From contig NZ_AQUR01000105.1 of NCBI RefSeq assembly GCF_000372525.1, positions 163,435 through 227,434 of the forward strand: a DNA stretch of 64,000 bases. The letters run 5' to 3'. The notes below the pieces were generated by a model. It made no database searches and was not told the DNA's origin. It saw nothing but the letters and a program-made list of their open reading frames with translations. The position numbers and the translations under genes were made by a program. Below, piece after piece: positions 35,240 to 44,389 of this stretch (position 1 is its first letter; every line of letters starts with the position of its first letter). Origin of the DNA: Cupriavidus neocaledonicus. GTDB lineage: Bacteria > Pseudomonadota > Gammaproteobacteria > Burkholderiales > Burkholderiaceae.

Positions 35240-36673
35240 ATGAACTCCTTCGATACGGGTGACCAGAAGATCAGCGCGCCGCTGGGCGAAAGCGAGCCGT
35301 CGAGCTCCAACATCCTGTCGCGGCTGGGCCGCTGGTGGGGACGCAAGGGCGAGGGCGACGCCAGGGCCAATGGCGACACCAGGGCCGCCCCGCCGGCCGA
35401 TGGCGAGGCGCCGCTGCCGGCGCGCGTGGTGCGGCGCCAGCGCGAGCAACTGCGCCTGTGCTTCGATGCGCGCCTGACCGACGGCGCCGCCAATGCCGCC
35501 GCGCAGGCCTGGCAGGCCGAATACGAAGCCGCGGGCGAGGCCACGCGGCGAGGCATGCTGGCGGTGCTGGCCGAGGTGGCCAGCAGTGGCGGCGAAGATG
35601 TCGCGGCCGATGGCGACAAGGGCACGCGCGCGGGCCAGGCGCAGTCCAACGCCCGCATCCGCTTCTTCAAGCGGCTGGCCGCGCTGCATGGCCAGCGCGG
35701 CAACAGCGCCTGCGGCCTGCACTTCCTGATCCAGCTGCGCGCCGACATGCTGCGCTGGCAGCGCCGCATGCCCGGGCTGCGCCCGCTCGACGACGACCTC
35801 GAGGCCTTGTTCTCCAACTGGTTCGACGTCGGCCTGCTCGAGCTGCAGCCGATCACCTGGGACTCGCCCGCGTCGCTGCTGGAAAAGCTGATCCGCTACG
35901 AGGCCGTGCACGAGATCGCCTCGTGGACCGACCTGCGCAACCGGCTCGATTCCGACCGCCGCTGCTACGCCTTCTTCCACCCGCGCATCCCGCGCGAGCC
36001 GCTGATCTTCGTCGAGGTGGCCTTTGCCCCCGAGATGGCCGCCGACGTCCATACCCTGCTGGACGAAGCCGCGCCGCTGGAAGACCTGCGCCGTGTCAAG
36101 TGGGCGATCTTCTATTCGATCAGCAATACGCAGGCGGGGCTGCGCGGCGTCAGCTTCGGCAACTTCCTGCTCAAGCGCGTGATCGAGGAAGTGCAGCGCG
36201 AATTCCCGAAAGTGAAGCAGTTCGCCACGCTGTCGCCGATTCCCGGGTTTGCCGACTGGTTGCGCAAGCAGGACGGCGAGGCCGTGGCCCGCGTGCTGGG
36301 CGACAAGCGGCTGGCGCGCTGGAGCGAGCGCCACGGCAACGCGCCCGCCGACGGCGCGGCGTGGCTGGAGGCGCTGGCGCCGGATGCCGCCGATGCCGTG
36401 GTGCGCGACACCGCGCTGACCCTGGCCGCGCATTTCCTGGTGCGCGAACGCAACCACTCGATGCCGGCCGACCCGGTGGCGCGTTTCCACCTCGGCAACG
36501 GCGCCTGCGTGGAGCGGCTCAACTGGGGCGCCGACCTGTCGCGCAAGGGCCGCAGCCAGAGCTGCGGCATGATGGTCAATTACCTTTACGTGCCTGAGGC
36601 GCTGGATGACAATCTGGCACGCCTGGGCGCAGGCAACCCGCGCATCAGCCGCAGCGTCGGGAAGCTGCTGTGA
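35240..36673 (+). CDS. matA: Malonyl-CoA decarboxylase
   Basis: A 477-residue malonyl-CoA decarboxylase, which makes acetyl-CoA and CO2. The family's C-terminal acyltransferase-like domain shows VKQFATLSPIPGFADWL with the catalytic serine, and FHLGNGACVERLNWGADLS with the catalytic histidine. The first 60 residues are poorly conserved and Gly/Asp-rich. It follows the GntR gene by 71 bases and works with the malonyl-CoA synthetase at the operon end. Confidence 0.94.
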   Translation: MNSFDTGDQKISAPLGESEPSSSNILSRLGRWWGRKGEGDARANGDTRAAPPADGEAPLPARVVRRQREQLRLCFDARLTDGAANAAAQAWQAEYEAAGEATRRGMLAVLAEVASSGGEDVAADGDKGTRAGQAQSNARIRFFKRLAALHGQRGNSACGLHFLIQLRADMLRWQRRMPGLRPLDDDLEALFSNWFDVGLLELQPITWDSPASLLEKLIRYEAVHEIASWTDLRNRLDSDRRCYAFFHPRIPREPLIFVEVAFAPEMAADVHTLLDEAAPLEDLRRVKWAIFYSISNTQAGLRGVSFGNFLLKRVIEEVQREFPKVKQFATLSPIPGFADWLRKQDGEAVARVLGDKRLARWSERHGNAPADGAAWLEALAPDAADAVVRDTALTLAAHFLVRERNHSMPADPVARFHLGNGACVERLNWGADLSRKGRSQSCGMMVNYLYVPEALDDNLARLGAGNPRISRSVGKLL

Positions 36674-36838
36674 TCCTGGTCCGGTCACGGAAATCGCCCT
36701 TGCCCTCATACCCGTGGCGCCTGGCGCGCCGCGTCGTTTTGTCGGGAGTCCCGTCGTAGAAGCAAAGCCGGCCGCGCGGCGTCCCTGCGGGCGCGCGCGG
36801 CGATCAGATTGACTTTCCAGAAGAGAGAGGAGACAAAG

Positions 36839-37849
36839 ATGAATCGTCGTCAGTTCACACTGGCCGCCTGCGCGCGCGCAGCGGGCCTGGCCCTTGGCGT
36901 GGCCGGCATCGGTGCCGGCGCCATGTTCGCCGCCCCAGCTCACGCCGACACCTGGCCGTCCAAGCCGGTGACCGTGATCGTGCCGTTCCCCGCCGGCGGC
37001 GGCACCGACGCCTTCGCGCGCCCGCTGACCGCGCAGCTGTCCAAGCAGCTGGGCAAGCAGTTCGTGATCGACAACCGCGGCGGCGCCGGCGGCACGGTCG
37101 GTGCCAGCCTGGCGTCCAAGGCCGCGCCGGACGGCTACACCGTGTTTATCGGCGGCGCCCACCACGCCATCGCGCCGTCGTTCTACAAGAAGCTGGACTA
37201 CGACATCGAGAAGGACTTCATTCCGGTCACGGTGATCGCGCAGCCGCCGCAGGTGGTGGTGGTCAATCCCAACCGCGTCAAGGCCAACACGCTGCAGGAG
37301 CTGATCGCCTACGCCCGCGCCAACCCCGGCAAGCTCAACTACGGCTCGGCCGGCAACGGCTCGTCGCACCACCTGGCGGGCGAGCTGTTCAAGATCCAGA
37401 CCAAGACCTTCATCACCCATATCCCGTACAAGGGCGCCGGGCCTGCACTGTCCGACCTGATCGCGGGCCAGGTCGACCTGATGTTCGACGGGCTCGGCTC
37501 GTCGGCGCAGCATATCCGCGCGGGCCGTATCAAGGCGCTGGCGGTGGCGTCGAACAAGCGCTCGGCCGCCTTCCCCAATGTGCCGACGGCGGCCGAGGCC
37601 GGCGTGCCCAACTATGACGTGTCCACCTGGTACGCGATGTGGGTGCCCAAGGGCACGCCCAAGGACATCGTCGACCGCCTCTACGCCGAAACCGAGAAGG
37701 CGCTGAACACGCCCGAGCTGAAGCAGATCTGGCTGAACAACGGCTCGGAAACGCCGGCGTTCACGCCGGAACAGTTCGGCCAGTTCCAGCACGCCGAGAT
37801 CCGCCGCTGGGCCCAGGTGGTGCAGCAGTCCGGCGCCAAGATCGACTGA
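36839..37849 (+). CDS. Bug-family (TctC) tripartite tricarboxylate transporter binding protein
   Basis: A 336-residue periplasmic receptor. A signal peptide with twin-arginine-like start (MNRRQFTLAACARAAGLALG) and cleavage after AHA precedes the mature WPSKPVTVIVPFPAGGGTDAFAR. The loop motif GGAGGTVGA and APDGYTVFIGG are diagnostic of Bug proteins. ATG 36839 has a GAGAGAGGAGA site. No TctA or TctB membrane genes are near. In this operon the ligand is probably malonate or a related diacid. Confidence 0.9.
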   Translation: MNRRQFTLAACARAAGLALGVAGIGAGAMFAAPAHADTWPSKPVTVIVPFPAGGGTDAFARPLTAQLSKQLGKQFVIDNRGGAGGTVGASLASKAAPDGYTVFIGGAHHAIAPSFYKKLDYDIEKDFIPVTVIAQPPQVVVVNPNRVKANTLQELIAYARANPGKLNYGSAGNGSSHHLAGELFKIQTKTFITHIPYKGAGPALSDLIAGQVDLMFDGLGSSAQHIRAGRIKALAVASNKRSAAFPNVPTAAEAGVPNYDVSTWYAMWVPKGTPKDIVDRLYAETEKALNTPELKQIWLNNGSETPAFTPEQFGQFQHAEIRRWAQVVQQSGAKID

Positions 37850-37893
37850 CGCAACGCCATGCCCATGCCGATCCGAAGCCGGGAGACGCGCCC

Positions 37894-38676
37894 ATGAGCG
37901 GCACCGTGCGGTTTGCCACGCAGGGCACCACCGCCACCGTGACGCTGGCGCACGCGGGCAAGCTCAACGCCATTTCCGCGCAGATGTGGCGCGAGCTGGC
38001 GGCGGGCTTTGCGCGGCTGTCCGCCGATACCTCGCTGCGCTGCGTGGTGGTGCGCGGCGCCGACGGCAACTTTGCCGCCGGCGCCGACATTGCCGAGTTT
38101 CCCGCCGAACGCGGCAACGAGGCCGCGGTGCGCCACTACCACATGGCGACCATCGCGCCCGCGCTGGCGGCGGTAGCGCAATGCAGGCATCCCACCGTGG
38201 CGATGATCGAAGGCGTATGCGTGGGTGGCGGGCTGGAAATCGCCTGCCATTGCGACCTGCGCATCGCCGCGTCCGACAGCCGCTTCGGCGTGCCGATCAA
38301 CCGGCTGGGCTTCCCGATGGCGCCCGGCGAGCTGCAAGGCCTGCTGGCGCTGGCGGGCCGCGCCGCGACGCTCGAGATCCTGCTCGAGGGCCGTGTCTTC
38401 GATGCCGCCGAGGCGCGCGACAAAGGCCTGCTGACGCGCGTGGTCGCACCCGCCGCGCTGGCCGCCGAGGTCGACGCCACGGTGCGCCGCATCGCCGCGG
38501 GCGCACCCGCCGCGGCGCGCATCAACAAGGCCACCATCCACCGGCTGGCGCCATCGCCGGCGCCGCTGTCGCCGGCCGACCTGGACGCGCATTTCGCCTA
38601 TGCCGAAGGCGCGGACCATGCCGAAGGCGTGGCCGCCTTCCTGGCGCGCCGGCCACCACAGTTCCGCGGGGAGTAG
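37894..38676 (+). CDS. Enoyl-CoA hydratase/isomerase family protein
   Basis: A 260-residue crotonase-fold enzyme. Oxyanion-hole segments are GNFAAGADIAEFP near residue 58 and EGVCVGGGLEIACHCDLRIA near 105. The usual second catalytic glutamate position reads NRLGFPMAPGELQ, so hydratase activity is uncertain. It sits between the binding protein and malonyl-CoA synthetase genes and may act on an acyl-CoA side product or in CoA-thioester clearance; this is inference. Confidence 0.85.
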   Translation: MSGTVRFATQGTTATVTLAHAGKLNAISAQMWRELAAGFARLSADTSLRCVVVRGADGNFAAGADIAEFPAERGNEAAVRHYHMATIAPALAAVAQCRHPTVAMIEGVCVGGGLEIACHCDLRIAASDSRFGVPINRLGFPMAPGELQGLLALAGRAATLEILLEGRVFDAAEARDKGLLTRVVAPAALAAEVDATVRRIAAGAPAAARINKATIHRLAPSPAPLSPADLDAHFAYAEGADHAEGVAAFLARRPPQFRGE

Positions 38677-38745
38677 GGCGCGCCGACGGCACTGCTTCCC
38701 ATCATCGATGTCTTCGCTTTCTCAGTCTTTGGTTCGCTCCTTGTC

Positions 38746-40299
38746 ATGAACGCCAACCTGTTCGCCCTGTTCGAATCCCGCTTCCCCGCTGACCGTAGCG
38801 CCTGCTGCATCGAGACCCACGATGGCCTGTACTACAGCTGGGACGACCTTGACCGCGCCACCGCCAAGCTGGCCAACCTGCTGGCGTCGCTGCACCTGCC
38901 CGAAGGCGCGCGCGTGGCGGTGCAGGTGGAAAAGTCGCCCGAAGCGCTGTTCCTGTACCTCGCCACGCTGCGCGCCGGCTATGTCTACCTGCCGCTGAAC
39001 ACGGCCTACCAGGAGGCCGAGATCGACTACTTCGTCGGCAATGCCGAGCCGTCGGTGGTGGTCTGCAGCAGCAAGAACTTCGGCTGGGTCTCCAAGGTGG
39101 CGTTCCGCCACGGCGTGAACCATGTGTTTACGCTGGACGACGACCGCAGCGGCTCGCTGCTGTCGCGCGCCGCTGGCAAGGCCGACACCTTCGAGACGGT
39201 GGCGCGCGCCGACGATGACCTTGCCGCCATCCTCTATACCTCCGGCACCACCGGGCGCAGCAAGGGCGCGATGCTGAGCCACCGCAACCTGGCCTCCAAT
39301 GCGCAGACGCTGCACGAATTCTGGGGCTGGCGCAGCGACGACGTGCTGCTGCACATGCTGCCGATCTTCCATGTGCACGGCCTGTTCGTCGCCTCGCACG
39401 GCGCGCTGCTGGCCGGGGCCAAGATGATCTGGGCACCCCGGCTGGACATGGCGCAAGTGCTGAAATTCCTGCCGCGCTGCACCGTGATGATGGGCGTGCC
39501 GACCTACTACGTACGCATGCTGCAGGAGCCGCGCTTCGACGACGACACCTGCCGCCGCATGCGCCTGTTCGTGTCGGGTTCGGCGCCGCTGCTGCTGGAA
39601 ACCTTCGAGGCCTTCCGCGAGCGCACCGGCCATACCATCCTGGAACGCTACGGCATGAGCGAGACCGTGATGCTGGTGTCCAACCCGTATGACCCGGCGC
39701 TGGGCGAGCGTATCGGCGGCACCGTGGGCATGCCGCTGCCGGGCGTGTCGGTGCGCGTGGTCGACGGCGACGGCAAGCCCTGCGCGCCGGGCGAGATCGG
39801 CAACGTCGAGGTGCGGGGCCCGAACGTGTTCAAGGGCTACTGGCGCATGCCGGAAAAGACCCGCGAAGAGTTCACCGACGATGGCTGGTTCAAGACCGGC
39901 GACGTCGGCCGCTTCGGCGGCGCCATCGTCAGCCAGGCCGGCGAGCGCGCGGTGCCAGACCACTACCTGACCATCGTCGGGCGCAGCAAGGACCTGATCA
40001 TCTCGGGTGGCTACAACGTCTACCCCAAGGAAATCGAGAGCTTTATCGACGAGATGCCGGGCGTGGCGGAGAGCGCCGTGATCGGCGTTCCGCATGCGGA
40101 TTTCGGCGAGGCGGTGGTGGCGGTGGTGGTGCGCAAGCCCGGCGCGGACATCGACGAAGGCGCGCTGATCGGCACCCTCAAGGGCCGCATCGCCAACTTC
40201 AAGGTGCCCAAGCGCGTGCACGTGGTGGACGAGCTGCCGCGCAATACCATGGGCAAGGTGCAGAAGAACGTGCTGCGGGAGCAGTTCGCGGGGCTGTGA
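38746..40299 (+). CDS. matB: Malonyl-CoA synthetase (MatB-type acyl-CoA ligase)
   Basis: A 517-residue ANL-superfamily ligase. AMP-binding motif LYTSGTTGRSKGAMLSHRNL is near residue 165; ERYGMSETVMLVSNPY, GWFKTGDVG and the hinge region GRSKDLIISGGYNVYPKEIE follow; the C-terminal lysine motif is NTMGKVQKN. MatB makes malonyl-CoA from malonate, ATP and CoA, the substrate of the decarboxylase encoded upstream. Sequence plus context make malonate the best substrate call. Confidence 0.92.
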   Translation: MNANLFALFESRFPADRSACCIETHDGLYYSWDDLDRATAKLANLLASLHLPEGARVAVQVEKSPEALFLYLATLRAGYVYLPLNTAYQEAEIDYFVGNAEPSVVVCSSKNFGWVSKVAFRHGVNHVFTLDDDRSGSLLSRAAGKADTFETVARADDDLAAILYTSGTTGRSKGAMLSHRNLASNAQTLHEFWGWRSDDVLLHMLPIFHVHGLFVASHGALLAGAKMIWAPRLDMAQVLKFLPRCTVMMGVPTYYVRMLQEPRFDDDTCRRMRLFVSGSAPLLLETFEAFRERTGHTILERYGMSETVMLVSNPYDPALGERIGGTVGMPLPGVSVRVVDGDGKPCAPGEIGNVEVRGPNVFKGYWRMPEKTREEFTDDGWFKTGDVGRFGGAIVSQAGERAVPDHYLTIVGRSKDLIISGGYNVYPKEIESFIDEMPGVAESAVIGVPHADFGEAVVAVVVRKPGADIDEGALIGTLKGRIANFKVPKRVHVVDELPRNTMGKVQKNVLREQFAGL

Positions 40300-40342
40300 G
40301 AAAAATTGCGATACGCCGCGGGGTTGTAACCGCGGCGGGTTT

Positions 40343-40372
40343 GCTCCCTCTCCCGCCTGCGGGAGAGGGGCG
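40343..40372. repeat. Half-unit of the CTCCCCTCTCCC hairpin repeat
   Basis: CCCTCTCCCGC (40346-40356), two bases, then GCGGGAGAGGG (40359-40369), a perfect 11-base stem. It is one half of the paired elements at 22928 and 28538, here alone between convergent matB and the SIMPL gene. Confidence 0.75.
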
Positions 40373-40401
40373 CACACAAGCGCTCGATCGAATGCGCCAG
40401 C

Positions 40402-41100
40402 TTACTTCAGCATCTGCACCGACCCGTTCACCGACACCGTTACCTGGGTCTTGCCGCCTTCGACCGGCACCGGCACCGCGGCGTCGGCCATCATGGCCTT
40501 GGCGGCGCCGTACATGCGCGGCACCGGCGGCATCATGCCGGTCTCGTTCACACTGACTTCACGGATGGTGTAGCTGTTGTAGCCGAACAGTCTGGTGGTG
40601 GCCTGCGCCTTGTTGCGGAACGAGGCGATGGCCTGCTCGGCCAGCTTGGCCTCGGCCGCCTCGCGCGCTTCGCGCGACAGCGAGAAGGCGATGTTCTGCA
40701 CCTGCATCTGGCTGGCCAGCTCGCCCGCGAGCCTGGACACTGCCGCGAAATCGCGCGATTTCAGGATGACCTCGGAGCGCCCGCGCCAGGTGCTGATGCG
40801 GCCGTTGCGGTCGGTGCTGGGGTGGATGGTGAAGCCGCCGGATTCGGCGCTGACGCCCTGCACGCGGCGCGCCTGCGTAATCACGGCCTGGGTCCGTGTC
40901 GACAGGCCCGAGGAGATCGCGGCCGGTTCCGCGCCTTCCTGCTCCGCGGCCAGCGTCAGGTGCACGATATCGGTCGGCACTTCGGTGACGGCCTGCGCGG
41001 TCAGCGACAGCACGCCCGACGGCGTTTCCGTGGGACCGCCGTGGGCCGAGGCAACGACGGCGGTGGTGCCGAGCAGGGTGGCGGCGAGCCATTGTTTCAT
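40402..41100 (-). CDS. SIMPL (DUF541) domain periplasmic protein
   Basis: A 232-residue protein with a Sec signal peptide (MKQWLAATLLGTTAVVASA) and a SIMPL/DUF541 domain: GVLSLTAQAVTEVPTDIVHLTL, LSTRTQAVITQARRVQGV, and the C-terminal VSVNGSVQMLK strand. Members form periplasmic or surface oligomers; a link to oxidative stress (YggE) is reported in E. coli, otherwise the function is open. It is a separate minus-strand gene. Confidence 0.87.
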   Translation of the reverse strand: MKQWLAATLLGTTAVVASAHGGPTETPSGVLSLTAQAVTEVPTDIVHLTLAAEQEGAEPAAISSGLSTRTQAVITQARRVQGVSAESGGFTIHPSTDRNGRISTWRGRSEVILKSRDFAAVSRLAGELASQMQVQNIAFSLSREAREAAEAKLAEQAIASFRNKAQATTRLFGYNSYTIREVSVNETGMMPPVPRMYGAAKAMMADAAVPVPVEGGKTQVTVSVNGSVQMLK

Positions 41101-41233
41101 GTGGTTCTCCCAATCAAAACGTGATGGGTATCAGACGTGGCCGCAGGGGCGATCGTTCCGCGACATTGCAAACGATTGTTGCGATGGCGCCGCGCGGGTG
41201 ATCGCGCTTCCCCCGTGCGGGTGACACGGGCGG

Positions 41234-42058
41234 TCAGAACGCCTGCCAGGCCTTCCACAACATATACGTGGCCAGGCACAGCAGCAGCACGGCGAAGACC
41301 TTGCGCAGCTGGCCCACGTCCATGCGGTGCGCGGTGCGCGCCCCCAGCGGCGCGGTCAGCACGCTGGCCGCGGCGATCACCAGCAGCGCGGGCAGGTAGA
41401 GATAGCCGAGCGAGGCCGCCGGCAGTCCGGGCGCGTGCCAGCCGCTCCAGATATAGCCCGCCACGCTGGCAGCGGCGATCGGGAAGCCGAGCGCGGCCGA
41501 GGTCGCCACCGCGTTGTGGATCGGCACATTGCACCAGGTCATGAACGGCACCGAGACAAAGGCGCCGCCCGCGCCCACCAGGCTCGACAGGAAGCCGATC
41601 ACGCCGCCCGCGCCGGCCATGCCGGCAAAGCCCGGCAGCTGGCGCCCGGGCTTGGGCCGGCGGTTGCGCAGCATCTGCAGCGCCGAGAAGCCGACGAAGC
41701 CCGCGAACGCCAGCGACAGCCAGCTGGTCTTCAGCGCCGCGAAGACCTTGCCGCCGCCGACCATGCCGCCGATCACGATGCCGGGCGCCAGCGCCAGCAC
41801 GATCGGCCAGCGCACCGCGCCGCGCTTGTGGTGCGCGCGCACGGACGACAGCGAGGTGAACAGGATGGTGCCCATCGAGGTGGCGATCGCCATATGGACG
41901 ATGGCTTCGCCGGCAAAGCCCAGGCTGGTGAACAGCAGCGTCAGGAACGGCACCATCATCATGCCGCCGCCCACGCCGAGCAGGCCGGCGCAGAAGCCGG
42001 TGAAAGCGCCCAGTGCGAGCAGGGCGGGGATCAGCACCGGCAGGTTGTCGAACGGCAT
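41234..42058 (-). CDS. Sulfite exporter TauE/SafE family permease (second copy)
   Basis: A 274-residue TSUP membrane protein with two repeats: GFCAGLLGVGGGMMMVPFLT and GFLSSLVGAGGAFVSVPFMT, each with the GxGGG-type loop, and about eight helices. It differs clearly from the permease in the sulfate operon. The substrate is unknown; family members move sulfite, sulfoacetate and other organic anions. It begins 17 bases or more before the EVE gene's end region on the same strand, with no evident shared function. Confidence 0.87.
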   Translation of the reverse strand: MPFDNLPVLIPALLALGAFTGFCAGLLGVGGGMMMVPFLTLLFTSLGFAGEAIVHMAIATSMGTILFTSLSSVRAHHKRGAVRWPIVLALAPGIVIGGMVGGGKVFAALKTSWLSLAFAGFVGFSALQMLRNRRPKPGRQLPGFAGMAGAGGVIGFLSSLVGAGGAFVSVPFMTWCNVPIHNAVATSAALGFPIAAASVAGYIWSGWHAPGLPAASLGYLYLPALLVIAAASVLTAPLGARTAHRMDVGQLRKVFAVLLLCLATYMLWKAWQAF

Positions 42059-42133
42059 CGTGTCAGCAAGTCGTTGTTATTGTCGTCAGCCTCGTTGCGC
42101 AAGGCCTGGTCCGTTGCGGCAGCGCCCGGCCAG

Positions 42134-42616
<483 letters not shown>

Positions 42617-42682
42617 GGCGCTGCTCAGGAAAGGAAGGCCCGCGCCGAAAGACACGGGCAAGCATCAGGCAAAGAAAAAGGG

Positions 42683-42725
42683 CAAAGAAAAAGGCGATGG
42701 TTCAGAAAACCACCGCCTTTTTTAG
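42683..42725. terminator. Terminator downstream of 6S RNA
   Basis: GGCGATGGTT (42693-42702) pairs with AACCACCGCC (42708-42717) with one mismatch. T-runs lie on both sides (AAAA before and TTTTTT after on the plus strand), so it is bidirectional. On the minus strand it follows the 3' end of 6S RNA. Confidence 0.7.
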
Positions 42726-42943
42726 GGGGTCCCCGCCTCGGCCGCTGGGTCGGCATCCTGAACCCAAGTGAGGTTCAGAGTGGCTGCGGAAGTCGCATTT
42801 CGGGTACATCATCCACTCAGGGAGTCCAGGCCAGGCCCGGACTATGAATGCGACGACGCGCTCGCCCACGCGACATAATCCCGCACCATGCAATGCATAT
42901 CGGTTCAAGGAGTTTATGACCCTCACGAACCAGGCAGGGAAAC
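42726..42943 (-). ncRNA. ssrS: 6S RNA
   Basis: The minus-strand transcript has the hallmarks of 6S RNA. The closing stem CCCUGCCU pairs with AGGCGGGG, the 5' GUUCGUGAG and ACCGAUAU segments resemble those of E. coli, and the 3' side carries AUGCGAC and the CUGAACC...GGGUUCAG hairpin. Its place downstream of zapA is the usual one in proteobacteria. 6S RNA mimics an open promoter and sequesters sigma-70 RNA polymerase in stationary phase. Ends are estimated to within a few bases. Confidence 0.8.
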
Positions 42944-42946
42944 TGT

Positions 42947-42986
42947 CAAACGTCTGACTCTCCACGTGCGGGATGTCAGACGTTTG
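42947..42986. repeat. Perfect 12-base inverted repeat upstream of 6S RNA
   Basis: CAAACGTCTGAC (42947-42958) and GTCAGACGTTTG (42975-42986) are exact inverted copies, 16 bases apart. The block lies directly upstream of the estimated 6S 5' end, between it and zapA. It could be an operator on the 6S promoter or a hairpin in zapA transcripts. The remaining 190 bases up to zapA show nothing else. Confidence 0.6.
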
Positions 42987-43177
42987 CCGTTTCTAACTAG
43001 GATGGGATGAAAACGGCGGCCAGGCGCGATAACCTGACCTGTCAGCTGCACTTCTGTGGTGCCTCGTGCAGTCTGGCTACACTATACACCGCGTTGCAGG
43101 CCATACCAAGTGCGCTTGCGCGTGTCGTTACATTTTGCGCGACAGCGCGGCATCCGCAGCACATCCCACCGTGCCGC

Positions 43178-43510
43178 TCAGCCGCGCGTACCGGTGCCCA
43201 CGTGGGCATATTGGCGCAGCGCTTCGTCGGCGCGGTCGTTCAGTTCGCGGATGCGTGCGCGGATGGCGTCGACCGGGATCGCGCCCTCGGCCTGCTGCTT
43301 GCGCTGCAGCGACAGCAGGTCCGAGGCGATGCTGATCGCGGCCATCACCGCCACGCGCTCCACACCCTTGGCCGCGCTGCCGTTGCGCAGCTTGTTCATC
43401 TGCGTGTCGACCAGGGCCACGGCCTCGAGCAGCGCGGCCTCGTTCTCGGGCGCGATGGCAAAGCGGTAGGCCTGGCCGGCGATATTGACTTCGACTTGCT
43501 TGTTGCTCAT
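43178..43510 (-). CDS. zapA: Cell division protein ZapA
   Basis: A 110-residue ZapA that stabilises FtsZ bundles at the division ring. The N-terminal domain reads VEVNIAGQAYRFAIAPENEAAL, followed by a coiled-coil helix (ERVAVMAAISIASDLLSLQRKQ). It overlaps the upstream coiled-coil gene by ATGA and precedes ssrS, the usual arrangement. Confidence 0.93.
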   Translation of the reverse strand: MSNKQVEVNIAGQAYRFAIAPENEAALLEAVALVDTQMNKLRNGSAAKGVERVAVMAAISIASDLLSLQRKQQAEGAIPVDAIRARIRELNDRADEALRQYAHVGTGTRG

Positions 43511-43812
43511 GCGTGTTCTCCGGGGGCCTTGTGCGCCTCGGCCTCTTCGCCGAGCAGGTCGAGCTGGCGCGTGTCGCTGGCGGTCGGCAGCTTGTCAAGG
43601 ATGGACTGGATGCGCAGCTGCGCTTCCTCGATCTTGATATTGAGCAGTTCGCGGTCGGCGGCCATGGCCTCGCGCTCGCCGCGCAACTGCGCGGCTTCGC
43701 CCTCCAGCCGCGCGATCTCGTCGCGCAGCCGCTGGTTCTCCGCCGCCAGGGTGTCCGCATGATGCAGCACGCGCCCGATCTTGGCGGCCAGTTGTTCGAG
43801 TTCGGTGAGCAT
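43507..43812 (-). CDS. Small coiled-coil protein upstream of ZapA
   Basis: A 101-residue protein that is mostly one long coiled coil (residues about 1-65, LTELEQLAAKIGRVLHHADT, ENQRLRDEIARLEGEAAQL), with a short polar tail. It resembles ZapB in build and position and is coupled to zapA by ATGA. ATG 43812 has AGG five bases upstream; ATG 43824 would add four residues. A role in division is inferred from context. Confidence 0.75.
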   Translation of the reverse strand: MLTELEQLAAKIGRVLHHADTLAAENQRLRDEIARLEGEAAQLRGEREAMAADRELLNIKIEEAQLRIQSILDKLPTASDTRQLDLLGEEAEAHKAPGEHA

Positions 43813-44039
43813 AGGGCCTGTCATGATGGGAGTAGTGTCAGGTATGGCGATTCTAGCCGATGCGCCGGCATGCACAATGCGGAGGAAAGGTTTGTGACCG
43901 GCCGCCCGCATGGAAGTTGCAGGCTTCTGCACCCAAGACGCCGCGAGAGTGTGACAAAACGCTACCAGGCGGGCTATGGGCGCAGTGGGGGCGTCGCGTT
44001 GACGCGAAGGGCGAAACGCCATAGACTCGCGCACGTTCC

Positions 44040-44300
44040 AGGTGCTCGCCCTTTTCGTCCCTGGCGAAGGGGCAGTTCAACGGGAAACAGGGAGCCGGGC
44101 CGGCTGCGCGCCGGACAGGCCAACCTGTGCTGCCCCCGCAACGGTAAGCGACCGCGGTGCGCATGCGCCAGCCACATCGCTGGCAAGGCCCGATCCGTCA
44201 TCGGATCACAGGCCACATGCCCGCAGGACCGGCCACACGCCACTGAACCGCAGGTTCGGGAAGGCGCCGGTTCCGAGTCGCCAGCCCGGATACCGGCCTG
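44040..44300 (+). promoter_or_regulatory. Cobalamin riboswitch
   Basis: The core CAACGGGAAACAGGGAGC is followed by the B12-box region GCTGCCCCCGCAACGGTAAGCG, then GCCACTG (about 44238-44244), CGGGAAGG and the closing GAGTCGCCAGCCCGGATACCGGCC segments, all in the usual order. It lies about 90 bases upstream of btuB. Adenosylcobalamin binding should lower btuB and downstream transporter expression. Confidence 0.92.
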
Positions 44301-44389
44301 AACGCGGGCTGCCGCCCGTGCGCGGCACGCCTCATCGCCATATGGCCCGCGGGGGAACGGGCCTGGCCGTTCCTATCCAGTCCTGCATC

